Under the pieces are notes generated by a model. It saw only the letters and a list, made by a program, of their open reading frames with translations. It was not told the origin of the DNA and did no database searches. A stretch of DNA of 64,000 nucleotides. Source: CAINVV01 sp963663005. Lineage in GTDB: Bacteria > Bacteroidota > Bacteroidia > Bacteroidales > Prolixibacteraceae. Of this stretch, positions 45,067 to 54,578 are shown piece after piece. The stretch is taken from positions 62,001-126,000 of the forward strand of contig CAXXHH010000013.1 in NCBI GenBank assembly GCA_963663005.2, in the 5' to 3' direction. Each line of letters begins with the position of its first letter. The first letter of the stretch is position 1. A program made the translations under genes and the position numbers.

Positions 45067-45966
45067 TTATTTCAGTAAGACGTTTATTATCAGTAAAATA
45101 AATATTACTAATGCGTAGGAATTGATTAGGATAAATGCCTTGCTTATTGGCTGGGTGGATGGCAGTCTGAATAGGTAGCGATAAAATAGGCGGATAAAAA
45201 ATATGTTCAGCAGAATAAGCGTTCCTGTTAATGCAGGTTTCAGATCGAATCCGAAAAGAGGGAAAGACATTAAAAATAAAGAAGTTAGAATTCCCCAATA
45301 AAAAACCACAGTTCTGATCTGACTGTCATTCAAAAACTTAGAAATAGTTGAGAATCCAGCAATTTCGTATTCCTTTCCATATTTTATCATCAATAGCCAA
45401 AAGTGCGGGACTTGCCATAAACATACGAACGTAAATAGAAAAATGGCATTTGGATGAAATATAGGCAATCCTGCAGACGCCCAACCGATTAAAGGCGGAA
45501 CGCCACCTACAATTGCCCCCGGTACGATGGCAAGCCAGCTTTTGGTTTTTAAAGGAGTATAAATTAAATTGTAAAGGACAATATTCAAAAGACCCAGAAT
45601 CATTGGTATCCGGCCATTTTGAAGTAAAACTGCCGCCCCTGCTGTTATTAACAATGAGGCCAGCAACGCAGCATTTGCAACAGAAATTTCGCCATTGGGA
45701 ATGGGACGGCCGATCGTTCTCTTCATCAGCGCGTCCTCTTTATGCTCTTGCACCTGGTTCAGCACGGATGCACCCGCCGAAAGCAGAAAGAGCCCGGTCA
45801 ACATGAACAGAAACGATCCGTTCAAGGAACTACCTGTCAAAAAATACCCCGTCACGGCCGAAAGGGTGACCATCAAGGAAAGTCGTATCCTAATCAGCCG
45901 GAATAAAATGGAAAGTAAGGATGTTTCTCTATTACTTCTCAACGGTAGTTTTGAAATAGTCGACAA
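45067..45966 (-). CDS. ctaB: Protoheme IX farnesyltransferase
   Basis: UbiA-superfamily membrane enzyme converting heme B to heme O for the oxidase. About nine membrane helices. The prenyl-diphosphate/metal motif region reads NQVQEHKEDALMKRTIGRPIPNGE. The start overlaps the end of coxB by 35 bases, so it is the last gene of the cox operon. No ctaA (heme A synthase) is present in the window. Confidence 0.93.
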   Translation of the reverse strand: MSTISKLPLRSNRETSLLSILFRLIRIRLSLMVTLSAVTGYFLTGSSLNGSFLFMLTGLFLLSAGASVLNQVQEHKEDALMKRTIGRPIPNGEISVANAALLASLLITAGAAVLLQNGRIPMILGLLNIVLYNLIYTPLKTKSWLAIVPGAIVGGVPPLIGWASAGLPIFHPNAIFLFTFVCLWQVPHFWLLMIKYGKEYEIAGFSTISKFLNDSQIRTVVFYWGILTSLFLMSFPLFGFDLKPALTGTLILLNIFFIRLFYRYLFRLPSTQPISKAFILINSYALVIFILLIINVLLK

Positions 45967-46864
45967 TTTTATTTAGCTCTTCGGCATTAATTTTCCCAGT
46001 GTAAGACTGCATCAATCCTTTGTTGTAGCCTTTTACGACTTCTACATTAGGATCCAAAATAGATCTCTTGATGTACTCGTCGTCAGCAATGACCTCCTTT
46101 TCGCCCGAGCTTGTGATGACAACACTCTTTCTCCCATACAAACCCTTGAATGAGGGGCCAATGACTTTAGAGCCATCAAGCGAGTGGCAAGTAATACAGG
46201 CATTCGCTTTGATTATTGCTAGTCCGGGATGATCAGGCAGATTGCCCGTAACTTTGAGGTCAGCAAGCCATTTGTTGAACTCCAGACTGTCAAGCACAAT
46301 AGCCTTTGAAACCATTGCAGAATGGGCCAGACCACAGTATTCCGTGCAATAAATATCATAAGTTCCTTTGATTACAGGTTTAAACCACATATAGTTTTCA
46401 TAGCCCGGAATCACGTCTTCTTTTACCCTGAAAGCGGGAATAAAGAGGCTATGGTTAACATCGATGGAGACCAGATTTAATTTCACGTTCCTGTTAAACG
46501 GAACCACCAACTCTTTGGAGATCTTTCCGTTTCCATAATCAAAATCCCAACTCCACATCCGTCCAATTACCTTGACTTGCATCGCGTCGGCCGGAACCTT
46601 GCGCATCGGTGCAAAACCAACCCAGCCATAGTAGAACATCATCAAAACGATGATCAGCGGAATGACTGTCCAGAGAATTTCGAGTTTTGTATTCCCTGTA
46701 AATTGCTGTGGGTTCTTTACTTTTTTGCGCGAAAAGTGGATCAAGATATAGATCATCAGCGCAGTAATCCCAATCGTAAAGATAAAAGAGATCGTAAAAA
46801 TAAAGATGAAAGCCCGATCCACTGCACCGGCTAAATTAGATCCTTGATTGAATAATGTTTCCAT
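45932..46864 (-). CDS. coxB: Cytochrome c oxidase subunit II with fused cytochrome c (caa3 type)
   Basis: Two N-terminal membrane helices, then the CuA cupredoxin domain (YCTEYCGLAHSAM holds Cys, Cys, His and Met ligands). A C-terminal cytochrome c domain has heme motif CITCH. The fused cytochrome marks a caa3-type oxidase accepting electrons from small cytochromes. Within the operon it lies after coxA, coxC and coxD, an unusual late position. Confidence 0.94.
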   Translation of the reverse strand: METLFNQGSNLAGAVDRAFIFIFTISFIFTIGITALMIYILIHFSRKKVKNPQQFTGNTKLEILWTVIPLIIVLMMFYYGWVGFAPMRKVPADAMQVKVIGRMWSWDFDYGNGKISKELVVPFNRNVKLNLVSIDVNHSLFIPAFRVKEDVIPGYENYMWFKPVIKGTYDIYCTEYCGLAHSAMVSKAIVLDSLEFNKWLADLKVTGNLPDHPGLAIIKANACITCHSLDGSKVIGPSFKGLYGRKSVVITSSGEKEVIADDEYIKRSILDPNVEVVKGYNKGLMQSYTGKINAEELNKIVDYFKTTVEK

Positions 46865-46875
46865 GTTCAGGGATA

Positions 46876-47160
46876 TTATCTAAAATAATAATCAATAAAA
46901 GTGATGGCAATAACAATTGCAAAGAGTAGAAAAACACCGCCGACCATCAATCGCAGCAATAGATTTTCGAATTTAAGGTGCATAAAATAGGTTAGCACAA
47001 TGGTGACCTTTACAGATGCCAGCAGGAGAGCCAGCGCTACCGTGAAAGCCCCTAAATGTATCTTTATTGCAAGTATTGAAAGGGTCGTAAGAATTAACAG
47101 GACAACCAAAACAGTCCAGTTCAGTGAATCGCTCGAAATATGATCCTCGTGATTTTTCAT
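46876..47160 (-). CDS. coxD: Cytochrome c oxidase subunit IV (prokaryotic type)
   Basis: 94 aa with three membrane helices. The pattern LLASVKVTIVLTYFMHLKFE is characteristic of small subunit IV proteins of caa3/bo3 oxidases. Eleven bases separate it from coxB. Confidence 0.88.
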   Translation of the reverse strand: MKNHEDHISSDSLNWTVLVVLLILTTLSILAIKIHLGAFTVALALLLASVKVTIVLTYFMHLKFENLLLRLMVGGVFLLFAIVIAITFIDYYFR

Positions 47161-47252
47161 ACGTAAATAATTTGTCTTTTTAAAGGTCGTATGGAACTCG
47201 CAAACGGATTTACATCATCTTTTGTTGACTTAGTCCATGCTCGTTTCATACG

Positions 47253-47864
47253 TTAGGTGATTAGATATAATAAAGGAAAAAGGAAAATCCAGATTAAATC
47301 GACCAGGTGCCAGTAAAGCGCACCATTTTCCTGTAACAGATAGTGACTGGAATTTATCTTTCCGGAACTGATTTTAAAAATGATTATGGTCAGAAGTATT
47401 CCCCCGATGATAACATGCAAGGCATGTAATCCGGTCATCATGAAATAGAGACCAAAAAACATTATTTCCCCGTGAGGGAGAGTCTTCATCACATCGGATC
47501 CAGGATACAGATGAAGGCCAAATTTGTGTCCCCATTCAAAGTATTTATTTACCATGAATACCCCTGCCAACAGTAACGTGATTAATATCAAGCCAATGGC
47601 CTTGCCTCCGCGATTCTGCTGGATGGCTGTGAGTGACATGGCCACCGTCATACTGCTCACCAATAATACGACCGTGTTGGTTGCCCCCACAAATGCATTC
47701 AGTTCCAACGCTGCATGATGAAAATCCACGGCATATTTTGAGCGCATCACGGCATAAACAATAAATAGTCCGCCAAAGAGGAACAACTCGGTAAACAGGA
47801 ATAACCACATCCCCATTTTCCCTGTGTCGCTGTCTATATGTTCAGAGTGTTCGGTTGTCGACAT
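47253..47864 (-). CDS. coxC: Cytochrome c oxidase subunit III
   Basis: Five-helix COX3 protein (203 aa). Conserved segments include MWLFLFTELFLFGGLF, MTGLHALHVIIGG and YWHLVDLIWIFLFPLLY. It supports proton uptake and stability of the oxidase. Eleven bases separate it from the coxA start. Confidence 0.94.
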   Translation of the reverse strand: MSTTEHSEHIDSDTGKMGMWLFLFTELFLFGGLFIVYAVMRSKYAVDFHHAALELNAFVGATNTVVLLVSSMTVAMSLTAIQQNRGGKAIGLILITLLLAGVFMVNKYFEWGHKFGLHLYPGSDVMKTLPHGEIMFFGLYFMMTGLHALHVIIGGILLTIIIFKISSGKINSSHYLLQENGALYWHLVDLIWIFLFPLLYLIT

Positions 47865-47875
47865 AAATCTTCGTA

Positions 47876-49489
47876 TTAGTTGGTATGTGGATTATCAAAA
47901 ACATAGGGATCGCGCGTAACCACCGGCACTTCATCAAAATTTTCGTGAGGTGGCGGGGATGGAATCTGCCATTCCAACGTTACGCCGTGCCATGGATTTG
48001 CCGGAGCTATAGCACCTCGTCTTACGTGGTATACCAGATTGGATATCATTCCTATTAAACCTATTATCAGGATGAAAGCGCCAATCGTTGAAATAAACTG
48101 CCCTATTTGAAACTTTGGATCATAATCAAAATAGCGTCGGGGCATACCCTGAATTCCCATCACAAACAAGGGGAAATAGAGGCAGTTGAAACCCACGAAC
48201 AAAAATCCCCAGGAAATATTCGCCCATTTAAAATTGTACATCCGACCGTAGATTTTGGGGTACCAGTAGTGAATGCCGGCAAAGAAGCCAAATCCCATTC
48301 CCCCAAAAATGATATAGTGAAAATGCGCCACCACAAAATCAGTATTGTGCAACTGAATATTTGTAGCCAGGGAGCCAAGGGTTAATCCGGTGAAACCGCC
48401 AATGGTAAACAGAAAGATAAATGAGATTGCGAAAAGCAGCGGAGGTTTTAGATCGACCGAACCACCATACATGGTAGACAGCCAGTTAAATACCTTGATT
48501 GCACTAGGAATCGCGACGATAAACGTCAAGAGAGAGAAGAACCATCTTGATTCGTAGCTCATCCCCGAAGTAAACATGTGGTGACCCCAAACGAAGTACC
48601 CCACAAGGGCAATAGCCAAGCTGGAAAAGACAATAGGAATGTATCCAAAAACCGGCTTTTGACTAAACGTCGGGAATATTTCGGTTACCACGCCCATGGC
48701 AGGAAGTATCATCACATAAACTGCTGGATGTGAATATATCCAGAAGAGATGCTGGTACAACACCGGGTCGCCTCCCAGCGCAGGATCAAAGAACCCGATG
48801 TGAAACGTTCGTTCGGCGATTACCATGAGCAATGTTATCCCGATTATCGGAGTGGCCAGTATCTGAATCCAGGCGGTGGCGTAAAGCGACCATGGGAACA
48901 ATGGCATACGGAACCAAGTCATCCCGGGAGCCCGCATCCTGTGTATTGTCACGATAAAATTGAGTCCGGTAAGGATGGACGCAAACCCCAGAACGAAGGC
49001 TGCCGTGAGGGCAATTACAACGTTGGAGGAGGCTGCGGCACTATAAGGAACATAGAAAGTCCAGCCGGTATCCGGAGAATGACCATTTGCAAACTGAGAA
49101 TAAAGTCCCAGCATGGCTCCGGTAATGTAAACGTACCAGGAAAAAAGATTAAGTTTAGGAAATGCTACATCCTTTGCTCCAATCATAATAGGAAGTAGAA
49201 TATTCCCAAAAACGGCTGCCAATCCCGGAATCACCACGATGAAGATCATAATAATACCGTGAATGGTAAACATTCCGTTGTATGTCTGAGCCGTCATAAT
49301 GGTCTGACCGGGTGCTATCTTCTCTATTCTCATTAAGAGGCCCAAAATTGCAGCCGTGCAGAAAAAGATCGTAATAGAATAGAGGTACAGCAGTCCGATC
49401 CTCTTATGATCGGTCGATGAGAGCCACGACCAGATTCCGGTCTTGTGGTTCAGATAGTTTAGTGGTTCTGCGGTAGTTGAATTAGTCAT
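47876..49489 (-). CDS. coxA: Cytochrome c oxidase subunit I
   Basis: Heme-copper catalytic subunit. The CuB/Tyr site reads WIYSHPAVY, HHMFTSGM follows, and the heme ligands are in HFHYIIFGG. The start is set at ATG 49487-49489 (MTNSTTAEPL); the longer frame would run 17 residues into the sco gene. ATGACTAA overlaps the sco stop by 8 bases, so the two are translationally coupled. Confidence 0.95.
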   Translation of the reverse strand: MTNSTTAEPLNYLNHKTGIWSWLSSTDHKRIGLLYLYSITIFFCTAAILGLLMRIEKIAPGQTIMTAQTYNGMFTIHGIIMIFIVVIPGLAAVFGNILLPIMIGAKDVAFPKLNLFSWYVYITGAMLGLYSQFANGHSPDTGWTFYVPYSAAASSNVVIALTAAFVLGFASILTGLNFIVTIHRMRAPGMTWFRMPLFPWSLYATAWIQILATPIIGITLLMVIAERTFHIGFFDPALGGDPVLYQHLFWIYSHPAVYVMILPAMGVVTEIFPTFSQKPVFGYIPIVFSSLAIALVGYFVWGHHMFTSGMSYESRWFFSLLTFIVAIPSAIKVFNWLSTMYGGSVDLKPPLLFAISFIFLFTIGGFTGLTLGSLATNIQLHNTDFVVAHFHYIIFGGMGFGFFAGIHYWYPKIYGRMYNFKWANISWGFLFVGFNCLYFPLFVMGIQGMPRRYFDYDPKFQIGQFISTIGAFILIIGLIGMISNLVYHVRRGAIAPANPWHGVTLEWQIPSPPPHENFDEVPVVTRDPYVFDNPHTN

Positions 49490-50267
49490 TCTTAGGCGCT
49501 TTAGATGATTTTCTTTTGGAGATGAATAAATAGAGAACAAAAAAGAATCCTAAAACAAGTACAAAACTCCCTAAAAGTCGGGTGAACTGTAGAGTATAGG
49601 TCTTGCTTTGAGGATCATACGCAAAGCAATATTCATAAATTTTATTACTGGTAGGTTGCGGCATTTCTTTCTTTGCTTCACTAAGCGCCATTTTTAATTC
49701 GAAGGGAAGGAAGGTAATTCCGTATAAATAGCGGGTAATCTTTCCTGTCGGACTAAGAATTATAATCGTTGAAGGATGGGCAAAATCGACTCCTGTCGGT
49801 TTATACCTAAAGCCTACTGATTCAGTAATCTTCTGGATATTCTCCAGTTTTCCGGTCAGATAAGTCCAGCTGCCACGCTGATCTTCCTTAATTTTCTGCA
49901 CAAAATTTTTCTTTTTCTCTACAGCCTTTTCAGGAGTGTCCTTCGTATTAAAGCTGATGGTAATAATGTCGTAATCTTTCCCTAAACCCAGCTCCGATTT
50001 ACTCACAACGTCAGCAATTCCGTCCAGTAGCGGACTGCACAAACCCGGACAATCAAAATAGACGAATGAAAGAATTGTCGGTTTAGTAATAAGACTACCG
50101 ATGCTGATTGTATCGTTCTTTTCATTCATAAATTGCAGATCCATGGGGATGGTCTGACCCAGCTTTTCAACGATACCGATCTCAATTTCCGGATTGACAA
50201 CCGGCAATTGGGCGAAGGTATTAAATGAAAATACTAAAAAAAGACTCAAAACTAGTAATCGATTCAT
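49482..50267 (-). CDS. SCO1/SenC-type copper chaperone for CuA
   Basis: Signal peptide (ends TFAQ) or N-terminal anchor, then a thioredoxin-like domain with copper-binding CPGLC and a distal His in DFAHPST. A C-terminal membrane helix (about 232-250) is present. It should deliver copper to CoxB. Overlaps coxA by 8 bases. Confidence 0.92.
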   Translation of the reverse strand: MNRLLVLSLFLVFSFNTFAQLPVVNPEIEIGIVEKLGQTIPMDLQFMNEKNDTISIGSLITKPTILSFVYFDCPGLCSPLLDGIADVVSKSELGLGKDYDIITISFNTKDTPEKAVEKKKNFVQKIKEDQRGSWTYLTGKLENIQKITESVGFRYKPTGVDFAHPSTIIILSPTGKITRYLYGITFLPFELKMALSEAKKEMPQPTSNKIYEYCFAYDPQSKTYTLQFTRLLGSFVLVLGFFFVLYLFISKRKSSKAPKND

Positions 50268-50298
50268 TTTTAATTTTTTATCTTAAAAATTGTATTGT

Positions 50299-51189
50299 TT
50301 ATGATCCGGATTTATAAATCTTCTTAAGCTGCATTAAGACATAAAAAATGAACGACCATACTGCCAAAACCGAAAAAATATAGGTCAATAACAGCCATAC
50401 CGGAGTCTTTTTTACGACGTTCCACATGGCTCTTGGCTCATTCAGTGGCGGACGATAGGTCGGCACTCCTATTGCTAATGTGGTATCCGCTTTAGCTTCA
50501 CCCAAAACGGCTTCATTCGTTGGCTTTACCAAAAGTGATACCTTTCCAATTGAATCGCCTGGCAGATTTTTAGGGAAATTGAATATGGCATTGCCCAGGT
50601 TGTCCGTAGTCCGAGACTCATCGACCGGAAGATTTCCGAAATATCGCTTAACGAAGAGTTTCAGTTCGGCACCCGGAATTTGTTGACGTACGCCATCCTT
50701 CAGTGCAGAAACAGCTACCTGAACCTGACTTTTCTCCTTACTCCAGGAAATCAACATCTTAACCTGCTGAAAAGTAGCTCCGAGATCAAGCTTTTTGGCT
50801 ACCTCCTGAACATATTTATCATTAAAACTCCGGATAAAGGATATAATGCGCCATGTATCCGAAGAAGACAATGTGTTTTTAAAGGAAGGCATCGTTCCAC
50901 GGCCTTCAGTTACTTTGTAGAAAAGTCCGCCATCTGTGTTGTTCTGCATCTGGGGAGACGCAGGGTCAGGCGGAGGAGGAACAAGCTTGACCGCATTGTT
51001 CTTACCAGGATCGCCATGGCACGATTTGCAGTTCGCATTAAAGAGGTTTCCTCCAACCAGTTTCGTCGAGTCCGTAAAGGCAAAAGGACTCAGCTTTCCG
51101 TCGTTTTCGGCCGGAACCACCCAAACCTGAGCGGCCGCTTGAAAGGAAAGAAATAAGAGAAGGTAAAAAAATAGATAGATCTTGTTCAT
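50299..51189 (-). CDS. Membrane-bound monoheme cytochrome c
   Basis: Signal peptide (ends AAAQ) and one heme site, CKSCH, in NCKSCHGDPG, with a Met-ligand candidate in GTMPSFKNTL. Residues of about 130-245 form an immunoglobulin-like region, followed by a C-terminal transmembrane helix (about 263-288). It is placed between a Tat ferredoxin and the oxidase genes and probably feeds electrons to the caa3 oxidase. The two-domain layout is not one I can tie to a named family. Confidence 0.82.
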   Translation of the reverse strand: MNKIYLFFYLLLFLSFQAAAQVWVVPAENDGKLSPFAFTDSTKLVGGNLFNANCKSCHGDPGKNNAVKLVPPPPDPASPQMQNNTDGGLFYKVTEGRGTMPSFKNTLSSSDTWRIISFIRSFNDKYVQEVAKKLDLGATFQQVKMLISWSKEKSQVQVAVSALKDGVRQQIPGAELKLFVKRYFGNLPVDESRTTDNLGNAIFNFPKNLPGDSIGKVSLLVKPTNEAVLGEAKADTTLAIGVPTYRPPLNEPRAMWNVVKKTPVWLLLTYIFSVLAVWSFIFYVLMQLKKIYKSGS

Positions 51190-51195
51190 AAGTAA

Positions 51196-52161
51196 CTAAA
51201 GAGTTTTTGGTTCACGTTCGTCCTTAAACTCAAATAATCTGTTTTTTGGAGGCAAATAGTAGACTCTCGGTTTTGTTCCCAGCTCAGGCATGAGGTGATA
51301 GCCGCCATTGACACTCAAGAGTTCGCTAAGGCGATGCGTTTCCTTTGTAGTCCCATTGGTAACGGCATCCTGGTTCTCATCGCCAAAGTAGTAAACTCCA
51401 TTCGGACAAGCAGATACACAATATGGCAATTTACCTTCACGCAGACGGTCAGCACTGAACAGACACTTCGAAATGGTTCCCTTCTTTTGAGGAACATTTA
51501 GTTCAATGTTATATTCCTTACCATTATCTGCCTCGGCCATCATGGGTTGCTCCCAATGGAACATCCTGGCCGAATAAGGACAAGCCGCGACGCAAAAACG
51601 GCAGCCAATACATCTTTCATTATCGATGAGCACGATGCCATCCTGACGTTTGAACGTAGCATCAACGGGGCAAACAGCCACACAAGGTGGATTGTCACAA
51701 TGCTGACAGGGTTTTGGCATATAATAAGGAGCAGTATTGGCCGATTCCTGCATCACCAGGGTATTGATATGGTATTCATACGGACGGAGATGATGCGCTC
51801 CCTGACAGGCCTCAATACATTTGCGGGCATTACGGCATTTAGCAAGGTCGATGACCATCACCCACCGGTGGCCTGCCAAACCTTCCCTTCCCAATTTTTG
51901 CAGTTTAGCCACATCAACCTTCATATCTTTGATCTGACTACGAGGAACTTCCACTAGTTTATTATCGGCAGTTAATACCTTAACAAGGTCATGATTTGGT
52001 TTCGTCTCTTCATATTGGAACCCACTGTAGACGGCTGCTCCACCAGCAGCTGCAGCTGCTCCTATTAAGCCAAATCGTTTGAAAAAGGCACGCCTTGAAT
52101 CAGCGGCTTCCTCCAATTTTCCTGTATTATTGTGATCTGTTCCCGAAATATTATTGCTCAT
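51196..52161 (-). CDS. Tat-exported ferredoxin (ActB2/HybA-like)
   Basis: Tat signal SRRAFFKRFG. Cysteine groups are CRNARKCIEAC, CQHCDNPPCVAVC, CIGCRFCVAAC and CLFS...CVSAC. The first lacks its second Cys, so it may hold a [3Fe-4S] cluster, as in the ferredoxin part of alternative complex III. It is the first gene of the oxidase operon, six bases before the cytochrome c gene. No NrfD-type or multiheme subunit of alternative complex III is beside it. The 271-bp upstream gap (52162-52432) is A+T-rich, with no clear -7 element. Confidence 0.85.
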   Translation of the reverse strand: MSNNISGTDHNNTGKLEEAADSRRAFFKRFGLIGAAAAAGGAAVYSGFQYEETKPNHDLVKVLTADNKLVEVPRSQIKDMKVDVAKLQKLGREGLAGHRWVMVIDLAKCRNARKCIEACQGAHHLRPYEYHINTLVMQESANTAPYYMPKPCQHCDNPPCVAVCPVDATFKRQDGIVLIDNERCIGCRFCVAACPYSARMFHWEQPMMAEADNGKEYNIELNVPQKKGTISKCLFSADRLREGKLPYCVSACPNGVYYFGDENQDAVTNGTTKETHRLSELLSVNGGYHLMPELGTKPRVYYLPPKNRLFEFKDEREPKTL

Positions 52162-52432
52162 AGAAAAAATTTTGGTCAGAATATTAGTACTCTAAATCAA
52201 TGACAATTTAAATTTATGAATTTGATACTAAATACCTTAATTGCAATCTAAGGTAGAAGTTCGTTCGATAGTAATTTTGAAATCCGATTAGTTAAACGTT
52301 TAGGATAAAACTACAAATAATTAATTTTGTTTTCATCACAATTTTTCAATTTGCTGTCATTAAAGTGAAATTTGATATTGCACCTCCAATTTTTCAGTAC
52401 TTTTATGGCAAATCCCCCCTTACTATCTGACA

Positions 52433-54532
52433 ATGAACAAAAAAGCACTATTTATGAAAAAAATTCAATTATCTGCTCTGTTGTTATTGATGGCATTTTC
52501 AGTTTTTGCACAGAAAACTGTCAACTATTTCCCAGAAAAACAATTGATTACAACAGGTGTCTATTATTATCCGGAACATTGGGATTCTTCGCAATGGGAC
52601 AGGGATTTGAAAAATATTGCTGCATTAGGATTTGAATTCACCCATTTTGCTGAATTTGCGTGGGCTCAACTCGAACCGGAGGAAGGAAAATATGATTTTG
52701 CCTGGCTGGACAAGGCCGTCGGATTAGCGGCTAAATACAACCTGAAAGTGATTATGTGCACCTCCACCTGCACGCCTCCTGTGTGGCTGGCCAGAAAACA
52801 TCCGGAGATATTATCCCTGAATGAAGACGGCACCCGCATGGATCACGGATCTCGTCAACACGCCTCTTTTTCAAGCAGCTATTACCGGAACTATTCGCTG
52901 AAAATGGTCGCGGAGCTTGCCAAACACTATGGAAATGACCCGCGGATTATCGGCTGGCAAATAGACAATGAGCCCCGAACGTTCTTCGATTATAATCCGG
53001 ATGCACAGCGACGCTTTCGCGATTGGCTGAAAAATAAATATAGTACGATTGATGCCCTGAATACCACCTGGGGAACCCTATTCTGGAGCCAGACCTACAA
53101 TGATTTCGCTCAGATTAATATTCCTGCTCACAAACAATGGGGAATGAATCTGAACCAGCGACTGGATCATTATCGGTTTGCAGCATCTGAAACGGCCACA
53201 TTTCTTGACGATCAAGCTGCCGAAATTCGAAAATATTCAACACCAAAGCAGTATATGACAAGCAACTACATTCCAAGTTATGACGGTGGCTATATTGGAA
53301 AAAGCAAGCAGCTAGATTTCGTAACCTACACCAGATACATGGTTTACGGAGAATCAATCGGCGTTGGAAGAAAAGGGTACCGCTTGGGCGATCCGTTGAG
53401 AATAGCCATGGCCAACGATTTTTTCAGACCATTATCGCCAAATTACGGCGTGATGGAACTCCAGCCTGGCCAGGTAAATTGGGGAAGCATCAATCCGCAG
53501 CCGGCACCAGGGGCCGTCAGGATGTGGCTCTGGCATCAATTTGCCGGCGGCAGCAGTTTGGTTTGCACCTACAGGTACCGGGCGCCGCTTGTTGGTTTTG
53601 AACAATATCATTACGGCATTGTCGGTCCGGATGGCGTCACTCCCACTCCCGGCGGACTGGAATACCAAAAATTTATCCAGGAAATTGAAATGTTGAGAAA
53701 AATAAATTCGGTTTCTGCATCCCAACCCTCATTCTACCTGGCCAGAAAGAGCGCTATTCTCTTCAACCATGAAAATATTTGGGGCATGGATATGAATAAA
53801 CAGACCAACCAATGGAATTCGATGGATCATATCATGAAATACTACAAACCGCTGAAAGCCTTCGGTGCGCCGGTAGATTTCATTGCCGACCAAAATGATT
53901 TTTCCAAATATCCGGTTTTAATAGCGCCGGCCTATCAACAAATAGATAAAGCCCTGATTGACAAGCTAACCAGTTATTCACAATCGGGTGGTAATCTGAT
54001 ACTCACCTGTCGCACCGGACACAAAGACCGTGAAGGACACCTGTGGGAAGCAAAATTTGCGGCGCCAATCTATGATCTGATAGGCGCCGAAATTGAATTT
54101 TACGATCTACCAATGCCTCACGCGCAGGATTCTGTGGTAATGGATCATAAAAAATATGCCTGGAAAACCTGGGGAGAAATTCTCAAACCACGGTCCGGAA
54201 CCAGTGTCCTGGCAACTTTTCAGGGTGACTTCTATGCCGGAAAGCCTGCAGTCATTTCCCGGAAACTTGGAAAAGGTACGGTTACCTATGTCGGAATTGA
54301 CAGCAATGACGGGCTCCTGGAAGGTGAACTTCTCAAGAAGATATATACTCAATTGGCTATCCGGATCGAAAATTATCCGGTTGGCGTATCCGTGGAATAC
54401 CGCGATGGCTTTGGTATTGGAGTAAACTATTCGGATAAACCATACCTTCTCACGATTCCTGAAGGCGCTGAAATGGTGATCGGCAAAAAGGAATTGCCGA
54501 CAGCCGGCGTATCAGTCTGGAAATTGAAATAG
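52433..54532 (+). CDS. GH42-type beta-galactosidase, secreted
   Basis: The signal peptide is MKKIQLSALLLLMAFSVFAQ; ATG 52433 adds seven residues and ATG 52454 is equally possible. The GH42 barrel has the acid/base E180 in GWQIDNEP and the nucleophile E342 in GVMELQPGQVNW, followed by the trimerisation-like domain with GNLILTCRTG. It should hydrolyse terminal beta-galactosides in the periplasm. Length (699 aa) is standard. It ends with a strong terminator. Confidence 0.93.
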   Translation: MNKKALFMKKIQLSALLLLMAFSVFAQKTVNYFPEKQLITTGVYYYPEHWDSSQWDRDLKNIAALGFEFTHFAEFAWAQLEPEEGKYDFAWLDKAVGLAAKYNLKVIMCTSTCTPPVWLARKHPEILSLNEDGTRMDHGSRQHASFSSSYYRNYSLKMVAELAKHYGNDPRIIGWQIDNEPRTFFDYNPDAQRRFRDWLKNKYSTIDALNTTWGTLFWSQTYNDFAQINIPAHKQWGMNLNQRLDHYRFAASETATFLDDQAAEIRKYSTPKQYMTSNYIPSYDGGYIGKSKQLDFVTYTRYMVYGESIGVGRKGYRLGDPLRIAMANDFFRPLSPNYGVMELQPGQVNWGSINPQPAPGAVRMWLWHQFAGGSSLVCTYRYRAPLVGFEQYHYGIVGPDGVTPTPGGLEYQKFIQEIEMLRKINSVSASQPSFYLARKSAILFNHENIWGMDMNKQTNQWNSMDHIMKYYKPLKAFGAPVDFIADQNDFSKYPVLIAPAYQQIDKALIDKLTSYSQSGGNLILTCRTGHKDREGHLWEAKFAAPIYDLIGAEIEFYDLPMPHAQDSVVMDHKKYAWKTWGEILKPRSGTSVLATFQGDFYAGKPAVISRKLGKGTVTYVGIDSNDGLLEGELLKKIYTQLAIRIENYPVGVSVEYRDGFGIGVNYSDKPYLLTIPEGAEMVIGKKELPTAGVSVWKLK

Positions 54533-54542
54533 AAATTTAATT

Positions 54543-54577
54543 AATGGAAAAGGGGACTAAACATCCCCTTTTCCATT
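54543..54577 (+). terminator. Terminator after GH42
   Basis: A 14-bp perfect stem (54543-54556 with 54564-54577) and 7-base loop between convergent genes. Its A/T-rich flanks make it likely bidirectional. Confidence 0.88.
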
Positions 54578-54578
54578 A

